From NCBI GenBank assembly GCA_018466975.1, contig CM031560.1, forward strand, positions 2,170,001 to 2,234,000: DNA of 64,000 nt, read 5' to 3'. The position numbers and the translations under genes were made by a program. Numbering within the stretch: the stretch's first letter is position 1; the number at the start of each line of letters is the position of its first letter. A model generated the notes under the pieces. The model did not search any database and was not told the DNA's origin. It was given only the letters and a program-made list of their open reading frames with translations. This stretch comes from Sparassis latifolia. Lineage: Eukaryota > Basidiomycota > Agaricomycetes > Polyporales > Sparassidaceae. This document shows positions 13,190 through 24,952 of the stretch, piece by piece.

Positions 13190-16100
13190 TCAGTAGGACA
13201 TCGGATGCGGACAAGTCATGGCGACATTGAACAAAGCAGGAAATCCTGCTGGCAAGTCGCGAAAGAGATCTGTTGAGCTACGTAGACGTCCCGCGCTGCT
13301 TGACCAAATTGACAAGGCGCTGTTCCGCTCGAATAAGTCTTCAGTACTCTCCTCGACTGCCTGGGCCAAGCCGTCGTCCACGGCCACTTCTATCTGTTTC
13401 TGGCATTCCGATGGACGAACAGAGCGGCCCAAACTGCTCTTCACCGACTGGTGCACGTCAAGAAGGTGCACCAGACGGCGCTGCCGAGAGTCTGCACGAG
13501 CGGCAGCCTCGATAAGACATTCCAAAGTCTTTGTCGGACTGACGCTGTCTGTCTTCAATTGGGACGCTTCAGCGGGTTCCTGGTCGGCCTTCGCAGATTC
13601 TCCGACCTGAGCTTCGGGCTTTCTTTCGACCAGTCTGGCTTCCATATTGTCGGCAAATGAGATCAACTCGGTGGCCAACTTCGTACCGTTTCTAAGACGG
13701 CCCTCCTGCAACAGCTGCTGAACCGTGGCTCGCAGATGTGAAACTTTATCGTCTTGAGTATAGGGAAGCAGCTTGCTGTTCGGCTTCCTGTCGATAGTCG
13801 AACCGAAGTCCTCCGATAACGTAGCTGGGGAATAGACATTGCCAATGAAGCCATTTGCAACTTTATGCTGAAGTACAATCTGACAAGCAGTCTCGAGTGG
13901 CGTGCAACCAACACTATCCTCCGTAAAGAGCGCTTCAGGCGGACCAGCCTCAAGGAGAATGCGAGTTATCTTCGGAGAACTTTGCTTGACAGCAACGTGC
14001 AGGACAGTAGACCCGCCGTCATCACGGAGGACGAGTGGGGATGCTTTGACGGAGAGCAGGAGGCCTACATGATCAAGCCTGCGTAATTTGACTGCAAGAT
14101 GAAGAGGCTGCACAATCACTGCGTAAGACACAACCGCTGCACACAAATGGCAGTAATCCGACTCACAGTATTTTTAACGCCCTTTGATTGCTGAACAAGT
14201 AAGCATTCCGCGACATCGTGCGGTAACTTGTGCAGTACATGATCAAGGAGTTTGAAGTGAGCCACCGTGTCTTGAAAACATAATAGATGGAGGACATTCC
14301 ATCTATTCAATTCGTGATTAGGATACAAAAGTCATATTGGGCCACATTTTACGCACCCGCGGTGATCCACTACATCCACAGGAACACCCTGTTCCAGCAA
14401 ATAGTCGAACACTTCAGAGCTGCATCCCCAATTTGCAGCCACTAGGATGAGGTTGAAATCAACATATCTGATCCTGCAAGTAACGCCTTTTCAGTAAGTC
14501 AGCCTTTGATTATCCCTGTAAAGTGTCACATACCTGGCGGGCAGCGCGCTTCTCATTTGTTCAGGCTGAAGTGAAACCAAAGTTTCAATCACTTTGAGGC
14601 GATCTCCAATGACTGCAGCAGTTAGCACAGATTCGTTCATAGCATTCATCGTCCATCCCAGCCAACGTGGGAGGACGCCTGCAAGATCTCGGACTTGCCG
14701 AAGATGTTGGGCACGTTCATCGCTGTGAGTAGAAGCGTAGTAGCGATACGCAGACACAGGGCGATCTCCCGCAAGATACTTGATAATGTTTAAGGCCCCT
14801 GCTCGAGCTGCCATCCACAAAATTGGAATAGTGGGGGTTTCGGTAGCGGGCGGGGCGTTGGGGTCGCCCTTCGTGGCGAGATCCTTTCTCTTCTTCCCAT
14901 GCACATTGAGTCCCAAGTAAACTTTGGAGACCTTCTTCTGTACAGTCTCAGCCTGCCCATCCTCACTGACGGAGACTTCGATGTTGACACCCAGGCCCGT
15001 GCGACGTAAAAGCTCGTCCAACATATCGGGTCGATCGGATACAATGATGTCGCCCAATACGGAGGAAGTAAGAGGAACGGGTACCGGGAGCCCATTGTGC
15101 ATATCTACGATCTGAGCGAAAGCTTCGAAATCATCATTGACTATGGCTCTCTTCAGAACAGATCCAACTTGTTCCTGCTCCCCATCTGCGCTGAACCAGT
15201 GAACGCTCATATCCTGCAAGAGGCACCTGGCGGTGGTTGGTGTTTGAACAGTGGAAGGTCTCTTCGCCACGTCAATGAAGTCTATGGCCTCGTCATCGGA
15301 ATCCATGTCTTCATCGTCGTCTTCAGAGTCTTCGTCATCGTTATCTGCAATGCCGATAAATTCAAACCCACCAAACACAGGCAGTGTACGCACCCAAGAC
15401 AATATCTCGCGTCTGGAATTTCTGAGCTTTGGACTCATCGGGCTGATGCTGAGCATGGGCAATTGCAAGTACCAGGCGTGCGGTATCCCAGTGACCGCGC
15501 TCGAGAGCTATGGACAAGGGTGTATCAACTGAAGCATACTATTAGTATCTAGGACGAAATGTGAGCAGGTTCCATTCACATGAATCACCGAACCAAACCA
15601 CAATCTGCAGCGGAGTTTCTTCTGATCTTCCTCCTGCCTTCGGGAGACAAAATTGCTGTATGTTTGCGTTATCTCCGTTCCAGCACGCCTCGAATAGTTC
15701 ATCATAACGCGCAACCAAATGAGGAAGCACCGGACTTGTGTTATAGCATTCTCCAACCACGCGAAGATACCCCAGCAGCTTCATGCTTTTACGCTCTGTT
15801 GGACGATGTCGGATTAGATAGTCTTTGGCCTCGCTATCGGCTTTGTCATCGGGATGGAGGTCGTCCCATGTCTTTGCACCGTGAGAGGACAAAAGGGTTT
15901 CAACGGCACTGAAGTAACCCTTCGCCTCCAGCAAGATCTGCTTCTCTTGCTGGGTGAGCAGAGAAAGATGGTATTGCAGTTCCCCCTCCCTGCGATTGCG
16001 GAAAAACTGTGCTCGGCTCCCCTTCCATCCAGAGTTCGTGGCAAATGCGTGTAGGTCGTCGTCATCATTATCAGGGGCGTCTGCCCACTGCAGTCTGGCA

Positions 16101-19100
16101 TCCAAGGCTGAGATTGCGCACCGTACCCAGTCCAGAATGTTGTGATGGTATTTATTCGTGTAATTCCTCTTCACAGCCTCCATTGTCGGCGCGTTGACGT
16201 CGGCCCCCAATGCAACCAATAGATCAACGACGTCGTCACACTTTGCAAGCGCCGTTTCGATGGGCATAAGAACTCTGCCCTCATAGGTATTAGAAACATG
16301 CCCGCGAGAGTTCTTATTGCTGCTGAATTGTCAGATGGACACCCATGACTGTTGAACGGACTACTTACCTCATATCCCGTGCTCGATAAAAGTCTTCCTC
16401 TGTGAGCGTGAGTTTCGCGTTGAACGCGAGAAGGATTGCAAGAGTGGACCAGTTGCCTCTGGTGATGGTGGAAATAATAGGGCTCGTAATGGTACCGAAT
16501 GGCGCGACGTGAGGGGTATTTATGACGACCTTCGCATTGGGATCGGAGCTAAGGAAGGTTGCGACCAGCTGGGGCTTTCCAGCAGCAACAACGCGGTGGA
16601 ACACCGTAACCAATTCATCATCCGCCTCAGATGAGACTGCTCCAGCAGCAAAGAGTTTCTTTGCGATCTGGCAGGCGACATCTTGATCCTCTGTCAAGAT
16701 GGTAGCAGTCAGTTGATGCAAACGGGGAGCATAATACCGATTCGCTGTGGTAACCACTTTGACGTCCGCGCCTGCAGCAATTAGTTCGTCCACGATGGAC
16801 ACGGATCCGGACGCAATAGCGTATTGGAGGGGAGTGAACGCCATGTCCCAATCCGCGGCGTTGAGGTCGAAGACGTCAGGTTCCTCTGTCTCATCTTCGG
16901 GTATCTGACCATTGTCAACTTGCGGCTGTTCTTCGATCTTCTGGCCTTTCGCGCCATCTTCTGACGACCAGTCGTTTTTGCTGTTCTCGTCGTCACTTCC
17001 AGACTCGTCGTCACCTCCAGACCCGTCGTCAACATCCATCTCGTCTTTGCTGCGTCCCTTCTTCTTTTGCTTCTCCTCGGCATCCTCTTTCGCTTTTTCG
17101 GCATTAACAACGCTTCGCTCGAGGAGCTTGCGAACAACGGCAGGTAGGTCGAGCTGAGCAGCCAAGTGCAGCGAGGTCCTTCCATCTGCAACGCGAGCGG
17201 TTATCCGTGCGCCAGCATCAACGAGGTCACAAGCGATATCGGAAGCTTTGCACATGATGGCCAGTTGAAGTGCGGTTCTGCCCACATGGTCACGACGGTT
17301 TACGTCCGTCTCTTCTTGTTGTAATAAGTGGGCAACTGCGGGTCTATCAAGCTTAGCAATTGCGTTGAAAAACTTTTCGACTGGCCCCACGTAGGCCTGC
17401 TCGGCCCATTCTCCAACATCGATGGGGTTGAAGCTTCCCGAGATACTCTGGCGACCGGGATCCTGCTGGATGAACCTGTCCCGCACGTAAGTGTTATGTC
17501 GAGCTTGAATGGAGCACGGAACCTTACTCTACACGGCCTCTGATGTAAGCCTTGTTTTCGTCTTCCTGCTGCGTCTTTTCTTCTTCGTTCTTTGGTTCTA
17601 TACAATGCTGAATGTAGGATAAGCTTGCTGCTTCATGTCGAAATACGAATTGTGAATACCTCACAACAGTCGTTAAGACACTCTTCCATGGTGCCAAAGA
17701 AGGCCGGATGGCGATGGAGTCGTCGATCTTTATTCTTCGGATTGAAAGGAGCTGTTATGGTGCATGAGGATAGGATACCTTGTAGCGTGAACTTTTGACT
17801 TACAATTCATGCCCAGGTCCTGTTACGTTGGCAGATATGGTTCGAGTTAGCTGACAATGAGGATAGCACGACGCGAACCACTGACCGTTTGATAAATCAA
17901 TTTCTCTATACGTCTGGCATCCCAGCCTGGACCATACGGGATATGAAGCGAGACCACGTCATAGTCGTTCATCTCTAGGCCGCTGAATTCTACATTCGTC
18001 TTCAAGTCGCCCTTGTACCGTTTCCTATACTTGCGCCTCCGGTCTTGCTCCACACTCTGTCGGCCACGAAGGTTACGACGCTCGGTAAGGTATCTCGTGC
18101 GCGTCTCCACGTCCTTGAGCTTTTCCAGGACGAGTAATCTTGCAAGGCCCTGGATACGAAGAATGGAGCGCTCGAATATCTGCGATTACACGTCAGACGA
18201 ATAACGACGAAAGTGGAATGTGTATCTGACCGTGGGATCAATCTCTTCGCGCCTGAGAGTAGGCACGTAGACTTCGAAAGCGCGTTCAGAGTACTTCGCC
18301 AGCCGGACTTCGTATGAAGGCGACCTGCGCGTCGTGTCAATGGTATTGCATTGACGCATCATGGCTACGATCGCCCGGGGGTTCGCCCACACGCGTTTCC
18401 CATCGAACGCGCAGCACGGCGCGTCGACATCAAATCCCGCTAAGATCTCAGCGGGCGAGCGGTACAAGCGCAACACGATCTGGATGGCCCTATAGGGGTA
18501 CTGGGAGTGAATGGACACAGTGTGCTTCGTGCGCACACACGTCACATCCCAGGGGACAGAATCGCGTACGGCCTCATAGATCGCGTTGATCTTGACTTCA
18601 GCTTGTTCGAGAGTCATACCATACAGGAATAAATCCACGTCAGAGGTGGGGTACTCGTTGGTGTGGAAATGCTTTCGCAACGCGCGCTTGGAGACCTTGG
18701 CATACTCGGGAACCGGATTGAGACACGCTTGGACGGCACCTCCAGAGGCGATGACGTTGTTCCAGTCCAACAGCTGAGACAGCGAACCCTCGCTGAAGAT
18801 AGCCCAATTCTTCTTGAAGTCTTCGAGAGTCGCAACCATGGCAGGCGCGCCCTCTTTGCGCCTCCGACCTTCGGACAAAGGCATAACGTACTTGGCTGAG
18901 AGATCAATCTCGTCCTTCACGACGCGGGCTCGGGTCGTCCTTATGACGTCCGGCGCGTCAAACACGTCGACAAGTCCGACATACAAATTGTCCAGACGGG
19001 CATTGGCCTTGTCCATCGCAAAGAGCTTGCGCAAGGCAGCCTCGTCATCAAGTGACGGCTGTAAAACATCAGACAGCTTCCCAGCAGCGCCAGGACCGGA

Positions 19101-19154
19101 CGGCAGCACAGCGATGCGAGATAGAAATGCTTCTGCTTCAAGAGTTTGCGGCAT
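13190..19154 (-). CDS. Giant ankyrin-repeat protein with NTase-like N-terminal domain
   Basis: Twelve exons on the minus strand: 19154-18231, 18179-17886, 17819-17804, 17751-17660, 17607-17528, 17475-16369, 16274-15589, 15528-15394, 15344-14534, 14473-14357, 14302-14167 and 14107-13190. They give about 1771 residues, in phase throughout. The N-terminal 400 or so residues carry 'SGGAVQACLNPVPEY' then 'YPTSDVDLFLYGM', reminiscent of a nucleotidyltransferase GG...DxD core, and 'SIHSQYPYRAIQIVLRLY'. 'HPAFFGTMEECLNDCC' and 'QQDPGRQSISGSFNPID' follow. Ankyrin repeats begin near 'DHVGRTALQLAI' and 'DGRTSLHLAAQ', are interrupted by a long Lys/Asp/Glu-rich insert, and resume ('TPLQYAIASG', 'NTPLHLAVKLRRLDHVGLLL'). 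Exon 3 is only 16 nt. The start at 19154 is the first true ATG (MPQTL). Proteins of this layout occur widely in fungi as uncharacterised ankyrin proteins. A scaffold role is inferred; enzymatic activity is unproven. Confidence 0.85.
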
Positions 19155-19455
19155 TGTCAAGAGGGATGGTAAGAGTTCGACGAAGGATATACTCGAGGGT
19201 CAGTCCTGCGTGGATACAAGTCCCTTTTATACTCCTCAGGCGCCGACACTCATGATGGATAAGAGGCCCCGAGGCCATGACAGCTCACACTGTGAGTCAA
19301 GACAAGCGTACCGGTGATCGCAGAAACAGGCGCGTAAGCGGCATGTTTTCCTATTTTGGTGAGGCGCGTCGGTATCTGCGTTTGGCAATTCCCGCTTCCG
19401 CCCCTTATCAACAGTGACCGATGCTGCCTCGACATCGGCTGAGTCAATGGTTCAG

Positions 19456-19838
19456 TTGCCCTGTTCAATTATGTCCCTCCTTACTTTCCCTACTCTCGGC
19501 TTGGCACTTGTCGTGATCTTCGGCATTATGTAAAAGATGTGCCAAAAATACCTCAACACTTTGCATGCAAGATCGTGCATGCAGTCTTCATAGAAAAGGT
19601 TCCAGTGTTCTTTGGGGCATGATTAGCTTTCAAACCATCCAAAATTCAAGCAAAATGAGGGAAGCCCGCATCCACAGAGCAGAGCGCGAGCAACTGCAAA
19701 CTCCGATCTAGCCGAGATGCGGGTCTAAAATAAGGCACCTGCCGAGGCGATCAAAGTGGCACTCAGGCCATAGATGTAGTGTTCTTCTGTACCCATCAAA
19801 GTAGGGAAATTAGGGAGGGACATAATTGAACAGGGCAA
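19456..19838. repeat. 383-bp inverted repeat, 39-nt arms
   Basis: The left arm 19456-19494 and the right arm 19800-19838 are reverse complements at 37 of 39 positions. About 305 nt lie between them. The outer ends are TTGCC and GGCAA. No matching target-site duplication was seen in the few flanking bases. Each arm opens a short frame starting Met-Ser-Leu and containing Phe-Pro-Thr-Leu, which may be chance. It could be a MITE-like element or a hairpin-forming duplication. Confidence 0.7.
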
Positions 19839-19879
19839 GTACAGGTAAGTAATCTGACTCGACGCGAGTGACAACTTAA

Positions 19880-20690
19880 AATTCCCAATCGTGGATGTCT
19901 GTCCCGAGGTTGTGTGAGCTCGAGGCCTCCACGGCATGATTAATATTGTTCGCACTCGCAGTCATTTCAACCAGATTTGTCGGGTGCTCACGGTCGATAG
20001 CTCTGTAAGATGTGGAGGAATGACCAATTCTTGGGTGGTCGGTCAGTCTAAGCCAACATACTCAACGAGATGCTGCATCAATCATAGACAGAACTGTATT
20101 CGTTGGTCAAATAGTGACCGTTCTCGATGATCCACCCTTATGTACACCTCGAAATTTTCCCACTGTAAGAATCGCTCACCTTGCGGATGGCGATATCAGG
20201 GAGTTGACGCGTGATGAATGCTCCTACAACACGTGTAGTCATGAGAGTTGAGAGAATTCATAGAAAGCGCTAGTCTTCTGTAATAGACTCATAGGTTATC
20301 CTCATGTGGTTGGTTGTCAACTTTGCTTGTAAGCTGTGCAAGTATTTGGCTAGTCAGTTCCCAGAATAATCACAAACTACTCATCTAGTCCTCTAACATG
20401 GCTATGGCATTGTGAATACCTTGTGCAGGTAACCTCCCCCGGTCCAGGCTGGTTTGAGAAGGGTCTCTCCCGGTCGTTACAAACTTGCCGAAGTCGGTTC
20501 ACGGTCAATGATACTGATTCTAGACTTACCACATTGCCGTTCTCTTGCACCTTGACATCGATGTTCGCATGTCCCAACGGCCTCCATGCGCTGAATTCTG
20601 TCTCATATGGCGTTTACGTCTTCACAGAGCTCGTCGTGGGTATTCCTCACAGGATAACGGAGATATGATTGAAGTCGCTGTGCGAAAACC
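19880..20690 (-). CDS. Unidentified spliced coding segments
   Basis: Several minus-strand stretches look protein-coding and are bounded by plausible splice sites, but I could not assemble one full model. From 5' to 3' they are: a piece with 'AWRPLGHANIDVKVQENGNV' that joins in frame to 'FVTTGRDPSQTSLDRG' across a 47-nt intron near 20480-20530; a piece with 'AFITRQLPDIAIRK' around 20180-20220; and a terminal exon running through 'DHPRIGHSSTSYRAIDREHP' and 'NLGTDIHDWEF' to a TAA at about 19883. The final exon has no stop for some 60 codons and good codon character. I do not recognise the family. It may be an intact gene with several small exons or a decaying one. Bounds are approximate. Confidence 0.35.
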
Positions 20691-20827
20691 ACGCGAGGCA
20701 AGGATGCAATATTTTGAGTGAATATGCAACCCTGTCCCTTATACGAAGCACTGGAATAATACTTCAAATATATGAGCGTTGGAAAACAATATGATCGTCG
20801 AGAGTAACGTACTCGAAGGATCTCCGC

Positions 20828-21355
20828 CTACCAGAAATCTCTCCGCTTCTTCGCAATTTCTCTGAACAGCGACTTCTTCTCTCCCCACAAGCCGCGCGCC
20901 TTCTCGTGTTCTTCGTCCCGCTGAGCCAGTACCTTCTTCCTATCCCGCACCTTCATGGCCGCGGCCCTGCCAATGAAATTTGGTGTGCAGTTGAACTCTT
21001 TCGCGAGCTTCGAGCGTGTCCACGTGAGGGGATCCTCTACACGCAATTTACGGATCTTCAGCAAGTCCTCTTGCGACAAACGTGGCGACTGGGGCTTGTC
21101 GGTGCGCAAAAGGGGTGGGAGTGAGGAGCTTGACGACGGCTCCGGATGCAGCAATGGTGATGCCGGTGAAGTAGTGTATGAAAGCGGGGAAGGGGCAGAT
21201 GGAGGAGATCGGTGGATAAATGTCAGGTCTTCAGGAAGAGACACGGCATTTGGATTATTTTTGAGAGGATCTGGTGCTCTGTATGGTGGTCGTTGTGGAA
21301 GACGAGTCGCGTACGTGCGACAAAGCTTTCGCCTCAGCACCAACTGAAGTTTCAT
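20828..21355 (-). CDS. Mitochondrial large-subunit ribosomal protein mL58 (YmL20 family)
   Basis: A single uninterrupted exon, 175 residues, ATG at 21355. The N-terminus is a basic mitochondrial targeting sequence ('RRKLCRTYATRL'). A Pro/Ser-rich linker follows, then the conserved C-terminal block with 'EDLLKIRKLRVEDPLTWTRS', 'LAKEFNCTPNFIG' and a highly basic end, 'KSLFREIAKKRRDFW'. This order and length fit the fungal mitoribosomal protein L20/mL58 family, a fungus-type component of the large mitochondrial ribosomal subunit. No intron is needed. The identification rests on pattern and length, so the exact subunit number is less certain than the mitoribosomal assignment. Confidence 0.75.
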   Translation of the reverse strand: MKLQLVLRRKLCRTYATRLPQRPPYRAPDPLKNNPNAVSLPEDLTFIHRSPPSAPSPLSYTTSPASPLLHPEPSSSSSLPPLLRTDKPQSPRLSQEDLLKIRKLRVEDPLTWTRSKLAKEFNCTPNFIGRAAAMKVRDRKKVLAQRDEEHEKARGLWGEKKSLFREIAKKRRDFW

Positions 21356-22414
21356 GGTGAGCGGCGAGGAACGCTGCCTTCCGGAGCAGCTCCGTGTTGT
21401 CAGGCTGGAATTTCCGGCTCAGGCCGAGCTCTGGCCGGTTCGGCCTCTCCCGCGAGTCTCTCGAGGTTCACCATTTGTTTTCTTTTTGGAGTAAATTGGG
21501 TCATACTTTTCGCGAAGTACAATCACTGCCGAGTACTGTCTCAACTGGAAGAATCATATTTCCTCCTGGGCTGTTTCGCCCTCGCGACCCCTTCTCGAGT
21601 CCCGATGGTCGATCTTGATTCGTGAGTAGCTTCTTTCTTAACGGTGGCGTTCCAACTTGGGCAACTCCAGTAGTTGCTCTCAGAAACATCAATTCTCCTA
21701 ACAGAACTCTTACAGGAACCTCGGGAAAATGTGGAGCGGCGCCAATACCGGGTCACCGCTATTGGTTCATCAATCGCCCTCCATAATCGCAGATGAGTCT
21801 GCGAGTTTTGGCTGTCCGTTTCGGCACAGCTGGTATCAAGATTGTGGCAAAGTGAGTGAAGCAATTTCCTACAGGTCAGCTGTTGGCAGGACGTTCTGAT
21901 TGATAACGATCTTAGTTGCAACCCATGCATCACGAGCCATTCCAATCCGCCTTTCCCAATTTAACCCTGAGACCTTTTTATGTTCTCTTGCTGAAGGAGC
22001 GGGAACGGGCCTAAATATTGTTTGGCGACGTATCCACTGGCATGCGCTCAGCCAATCTGACCGTGTATTACACGCAATCGGCGATGTCACTGCAAACTCA
22101 TGCAGAGGAAACCCTTTTTCTGGATTTTCGTCGGTAGATGTGCTCTAGATGGGTGTGGCTGAAGCCGACCGAGATCGATCGGCGTCGCCGAATGGAATAT
22201 CGGCGGCATCCATGACGACATGCAGGGCGTTGGAGCTGAAAAACGTTGGCTCGACATTCTCACCGTGCTCGCTATGTAAGTCGATGAGGTCATTGCTGAT
22301 AATCGTGTTCCCTTGTCTCGAACAGAAAGAACATCACTCACCCTACCCCCGCCCCCGCTCCTTCCCCGGACTCCCCACACGTTCTTGTCCTGCATTCTTG
22401 GCGGATATTTCACC

Positions 22415-22618
22415 ATGCACGCGAAGGCTCTGAAGAAGGAAGAGCTCCAGCAGGCCCTTGTACATTATGCGGAGGAAATGCACGCCTACACGCTCCAGCT
22501 GGTCGCTGAGGTGAGGAAGCAGAGGGGGAAGGAAAGCGGCACAGATGCAGGAGCTGAAGAACAGTCGCTGGACTTGTCCAAGCTGCAGATATCCTCTCCC
22601 AAAAGCCCTGCAAAATAG
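22415..22618 (+). CDS. Hypothetical helical small protein or terminal exon
   Basis: The frame starting at ATG 22415 encodes 67 residues: a charged helical stretch 'KALKKEELQQALVHYAEEMH' and 'LQLVAEVRKQRGKE', then a Ser/Lys-rich tail ending 'SSPKSPAK' and a stop. The frame is open upstream to about 22326. A coding-looking stretch at about 22180-22274 ('GGIHDDMQGVGAEKRWLDIL') ends at a GTAAGT donor but does not join the downstream frame cleanly. Either an intron boundary is misread or there are two different genes. The family is not recognised. The rest of 21356-22414 shows no convincing gene. Confidence 0.35.
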   Translation: MHAKALKKEELQQALVHYAEEMHAYTLQLVAEVRKQRGKESGTDAGAEEQSLDLSKLQISSPKSPAK

Positions 22619-23268
22619 TCATCTACCACGCCGTTCGAAGCTGATATCGTCCGTCCAAAGCTCCCGTCCTAACGCTGCTCATAGCCATACCTACACTCCC
22701 AGATCATGCACGTTCCTTTATCGTTTCCGTTACTCAAACCTGATTGCAATCAACTTTCTGTTTCCTTGTGAGTATCCTTTTAAATGGTTATGATTAGATA
22801 CCGATCATTGTCGACCACTCAGTTATTTTACCTTCGCTTCACTGGATTCGCTGGCGAAACTCTATTTTGCTTGAAGGCCCAATGCTGATTTCTGCTTTGG
22901 CATACGGGTGCGTCTGGGATTTCGCCTGTGAATTGACCGATGCGAGAAGGCGCTTTGAACTGCAAATTTAGAATAAATGCTACGCAGTACTCTCACGCGT
23001 TTGTCACCAAGAGTACTATGGGTTTACAATCGATGTACCATCAGCACGGGAAACGAAGCAGACATGCCGCCCTCTAATGCTCACCCGAATCGTCGCAATT
23101 GTTGTATTTCTAGGCTGGGTCACAGTTCTCGTCATAATGTAAACCCACCTGTTCTTTCCATGATGTTCTGTCTCAAGGGGCGACTGATTCTGTGTGGGAT
23201 AAGAGATCCGAATCATACGTAGAAACGCATTGTGCACGAAAGCTACAGGACGGTGTGCGAGGACTACT
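22619..23268. other. Intergenic, no gene seen
   Basis: Lies downstream of the small plus-strand ORF and downstream of the first GST stop. Only short unsupported frames. Confidence 0.45.
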
Positions 23269-24331
23269 CTAAGACATCGCGAATCCTGCCTTAACCCCTG
23301 GTCGATCGAGCATTCGCGCACTCCACGCCTAGGAACCACAATCAGCATCCGGTATAAGTGAAGCGCAAAAGAGAAGTATGTACCTTAACGTGTGGCCACT
23401 CGTCGAGTGTTTCAATCCCGGTGGCGGCATGAAAGTTGACCCTGAGAAGTGGGTGTGAGTGTGAACGCGAACTCTGCGCAGAAGTAAACGGCTATCCACC
23501 AAGTGAATGCATTTATATCCGCGATGCTGTATATTCCGCGGCCAGGGCCAGCCAGCCAGTCGCGGTCAGTAAGACGGACGTCAAGAACGCCATAGAGACG
23601 CTTCGTTTCGTCGACGTAGCCTGCATGCATAGAATGAGTCATTGTCGGAACGCCGACTGGTACTAATACACTCACGCCTCTTCGCATAGGGTACGTCTTC
23701 TGTCGCAAACATGTAATAATAAGCCGCTTTGAAATATTGAAATGATGAGATGCCATAAGACTGGGAACGACAGATACGCATACCTTGTGCTTGCATAGGC
23801 CCAATTCCTCCATGCTACGCGAGTTCTAGGCGGTCAACACAACTCCACTCGAATTGGAATGTCATTAGAATCCACCCACAGCAAAGCATACCCACTGCAG
23901 CATCTCGCTGTAGTCATTGGGCTGCGTCACTGGATCGAAAGTGAATTTGTTCTCTGGGTCGTAATGCTGCTCAAGGTAGAGCAGAATCGCAGCAGACTCG
24001 AACATGGGAAAGTCCCCGCGTTCTCGGTCGACTAGCGTGGGTACAACTCCGCTAGGGTTCAGCTTGAGGTACCACGGTTCCTTCTGCTCATTTTTTGAAT
24101 TGTTAATCTGATACACACTACAAATTGTGTGCGCGGGATGTAGTAGTTAGTTCGCAAGCTCGGACTTGGCTAGACATTTGCCAAGGCGATGAACTGCAGC
24201 GTTACTCACTCGTAGTCAAAATTTCTGTATGCTGCCTTGAGTTCCTCAAGCAAAACGGATGCCTTCCTTCCATAGGGCGAGAGGGTTGTAGTATAGAGCA
24301 GAAGTGGTGAATGCCAGCCTGGGGAAGGCAT
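23269..24331 (-). CDS. Ure2p-like glutathione S-transferase, copy 1
   Basis: Seven exons: 24331-24210, 24117-23880, 23814-23784, 23726-23676, 23620-23500, 23441-23384 and 23328-23269, 226 residues. The N-terminal thioredoxin-like domain binds glutathione: '[15 protein letters not shown]', '[20 protein letters not shown]' and '[12 protein letters not shown]'. The C-terminal all-helical domain has '[10 protein letters not shown]', '[14 protein letters not shown]', '[10 protein letters not shown]' and 'YSIADINAF'. Such enzymes conjugate or reduce electrophiles with glutathione; wood-decay fungi often have several. In the usual catalytic motif TPNGRKVSI this copy instead reads '[10 protein letters not shown]', so the Asn is lost and activity may be changed. 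Exon boundaries match the two other copies exactly in number and phase. It is the most diverged of the three. Confidence 0.9.
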
Positions 24332-24764
24332 CGCGTTATATGTACGTAAATCTGTAAGGCGAGGGATGAATGCTCAGCTGGTGGTAAGCCATACTTTGAT
24401 TTATATTGCGGAGTGGGAGGCAGACGGTCAGACACGGATATCCTGGGCCACGAAGATTACGGAGCAGTGTGTCAATCAGTCCGTTTGAGATTATGTAGAC
24501 GCTGCCCGGGCAGGATGACAGACTGCCATAGCCTCGGTAGTTTGCAAAATGGGCACTCAATGTCCGAGCTAGCATTGAATGGGGTGGTGATTCCTCAGTT
24601 TCGTCATTGTCGACGCGCTGAGGAATGTAAGTACCAGAGAGCCGCTGATCTCCCACAAATGTCAAGGCCTGGTAACGTGATCCGAAGCCGATTGAGATGG
24701 GCAGAGATATTGGAGATGAACATGGAAGGATTGATTGACTACTCCAAGAAGATACATATGACGA

Positions 24765-24952
24765 CGTAAGTGATTGTTCTGTGTAACGGCTGGAACGGTA
24801 CCTTCAGGGAGCGCGCACGAAAACCAGAGAGTCGCGATCACGATCATTCCAATCATGCTCAGACAACGTTGAACCCTAAATAGGCGCGAGCAATCCTCGA
24901 CGACAACATTACTAGCACAGGCAGTGTCGTCGCACAACAGAGAAGTATCTTA
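24765..24952. repeat. Duplicated intergenic segment, left copy
   Basis: Shares an ordered series of short matches with 26427-26606: a GTAAGTGAT start, a GTACCTT then AGGGA block, AAACCAGAGAGT, and CAGAGAAGTA followed by a CTTAA...GGCAC block. It lies between GST copies 1 and 2, so the tandem duplication unit included flanking DNA. Confidence 0.55.
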
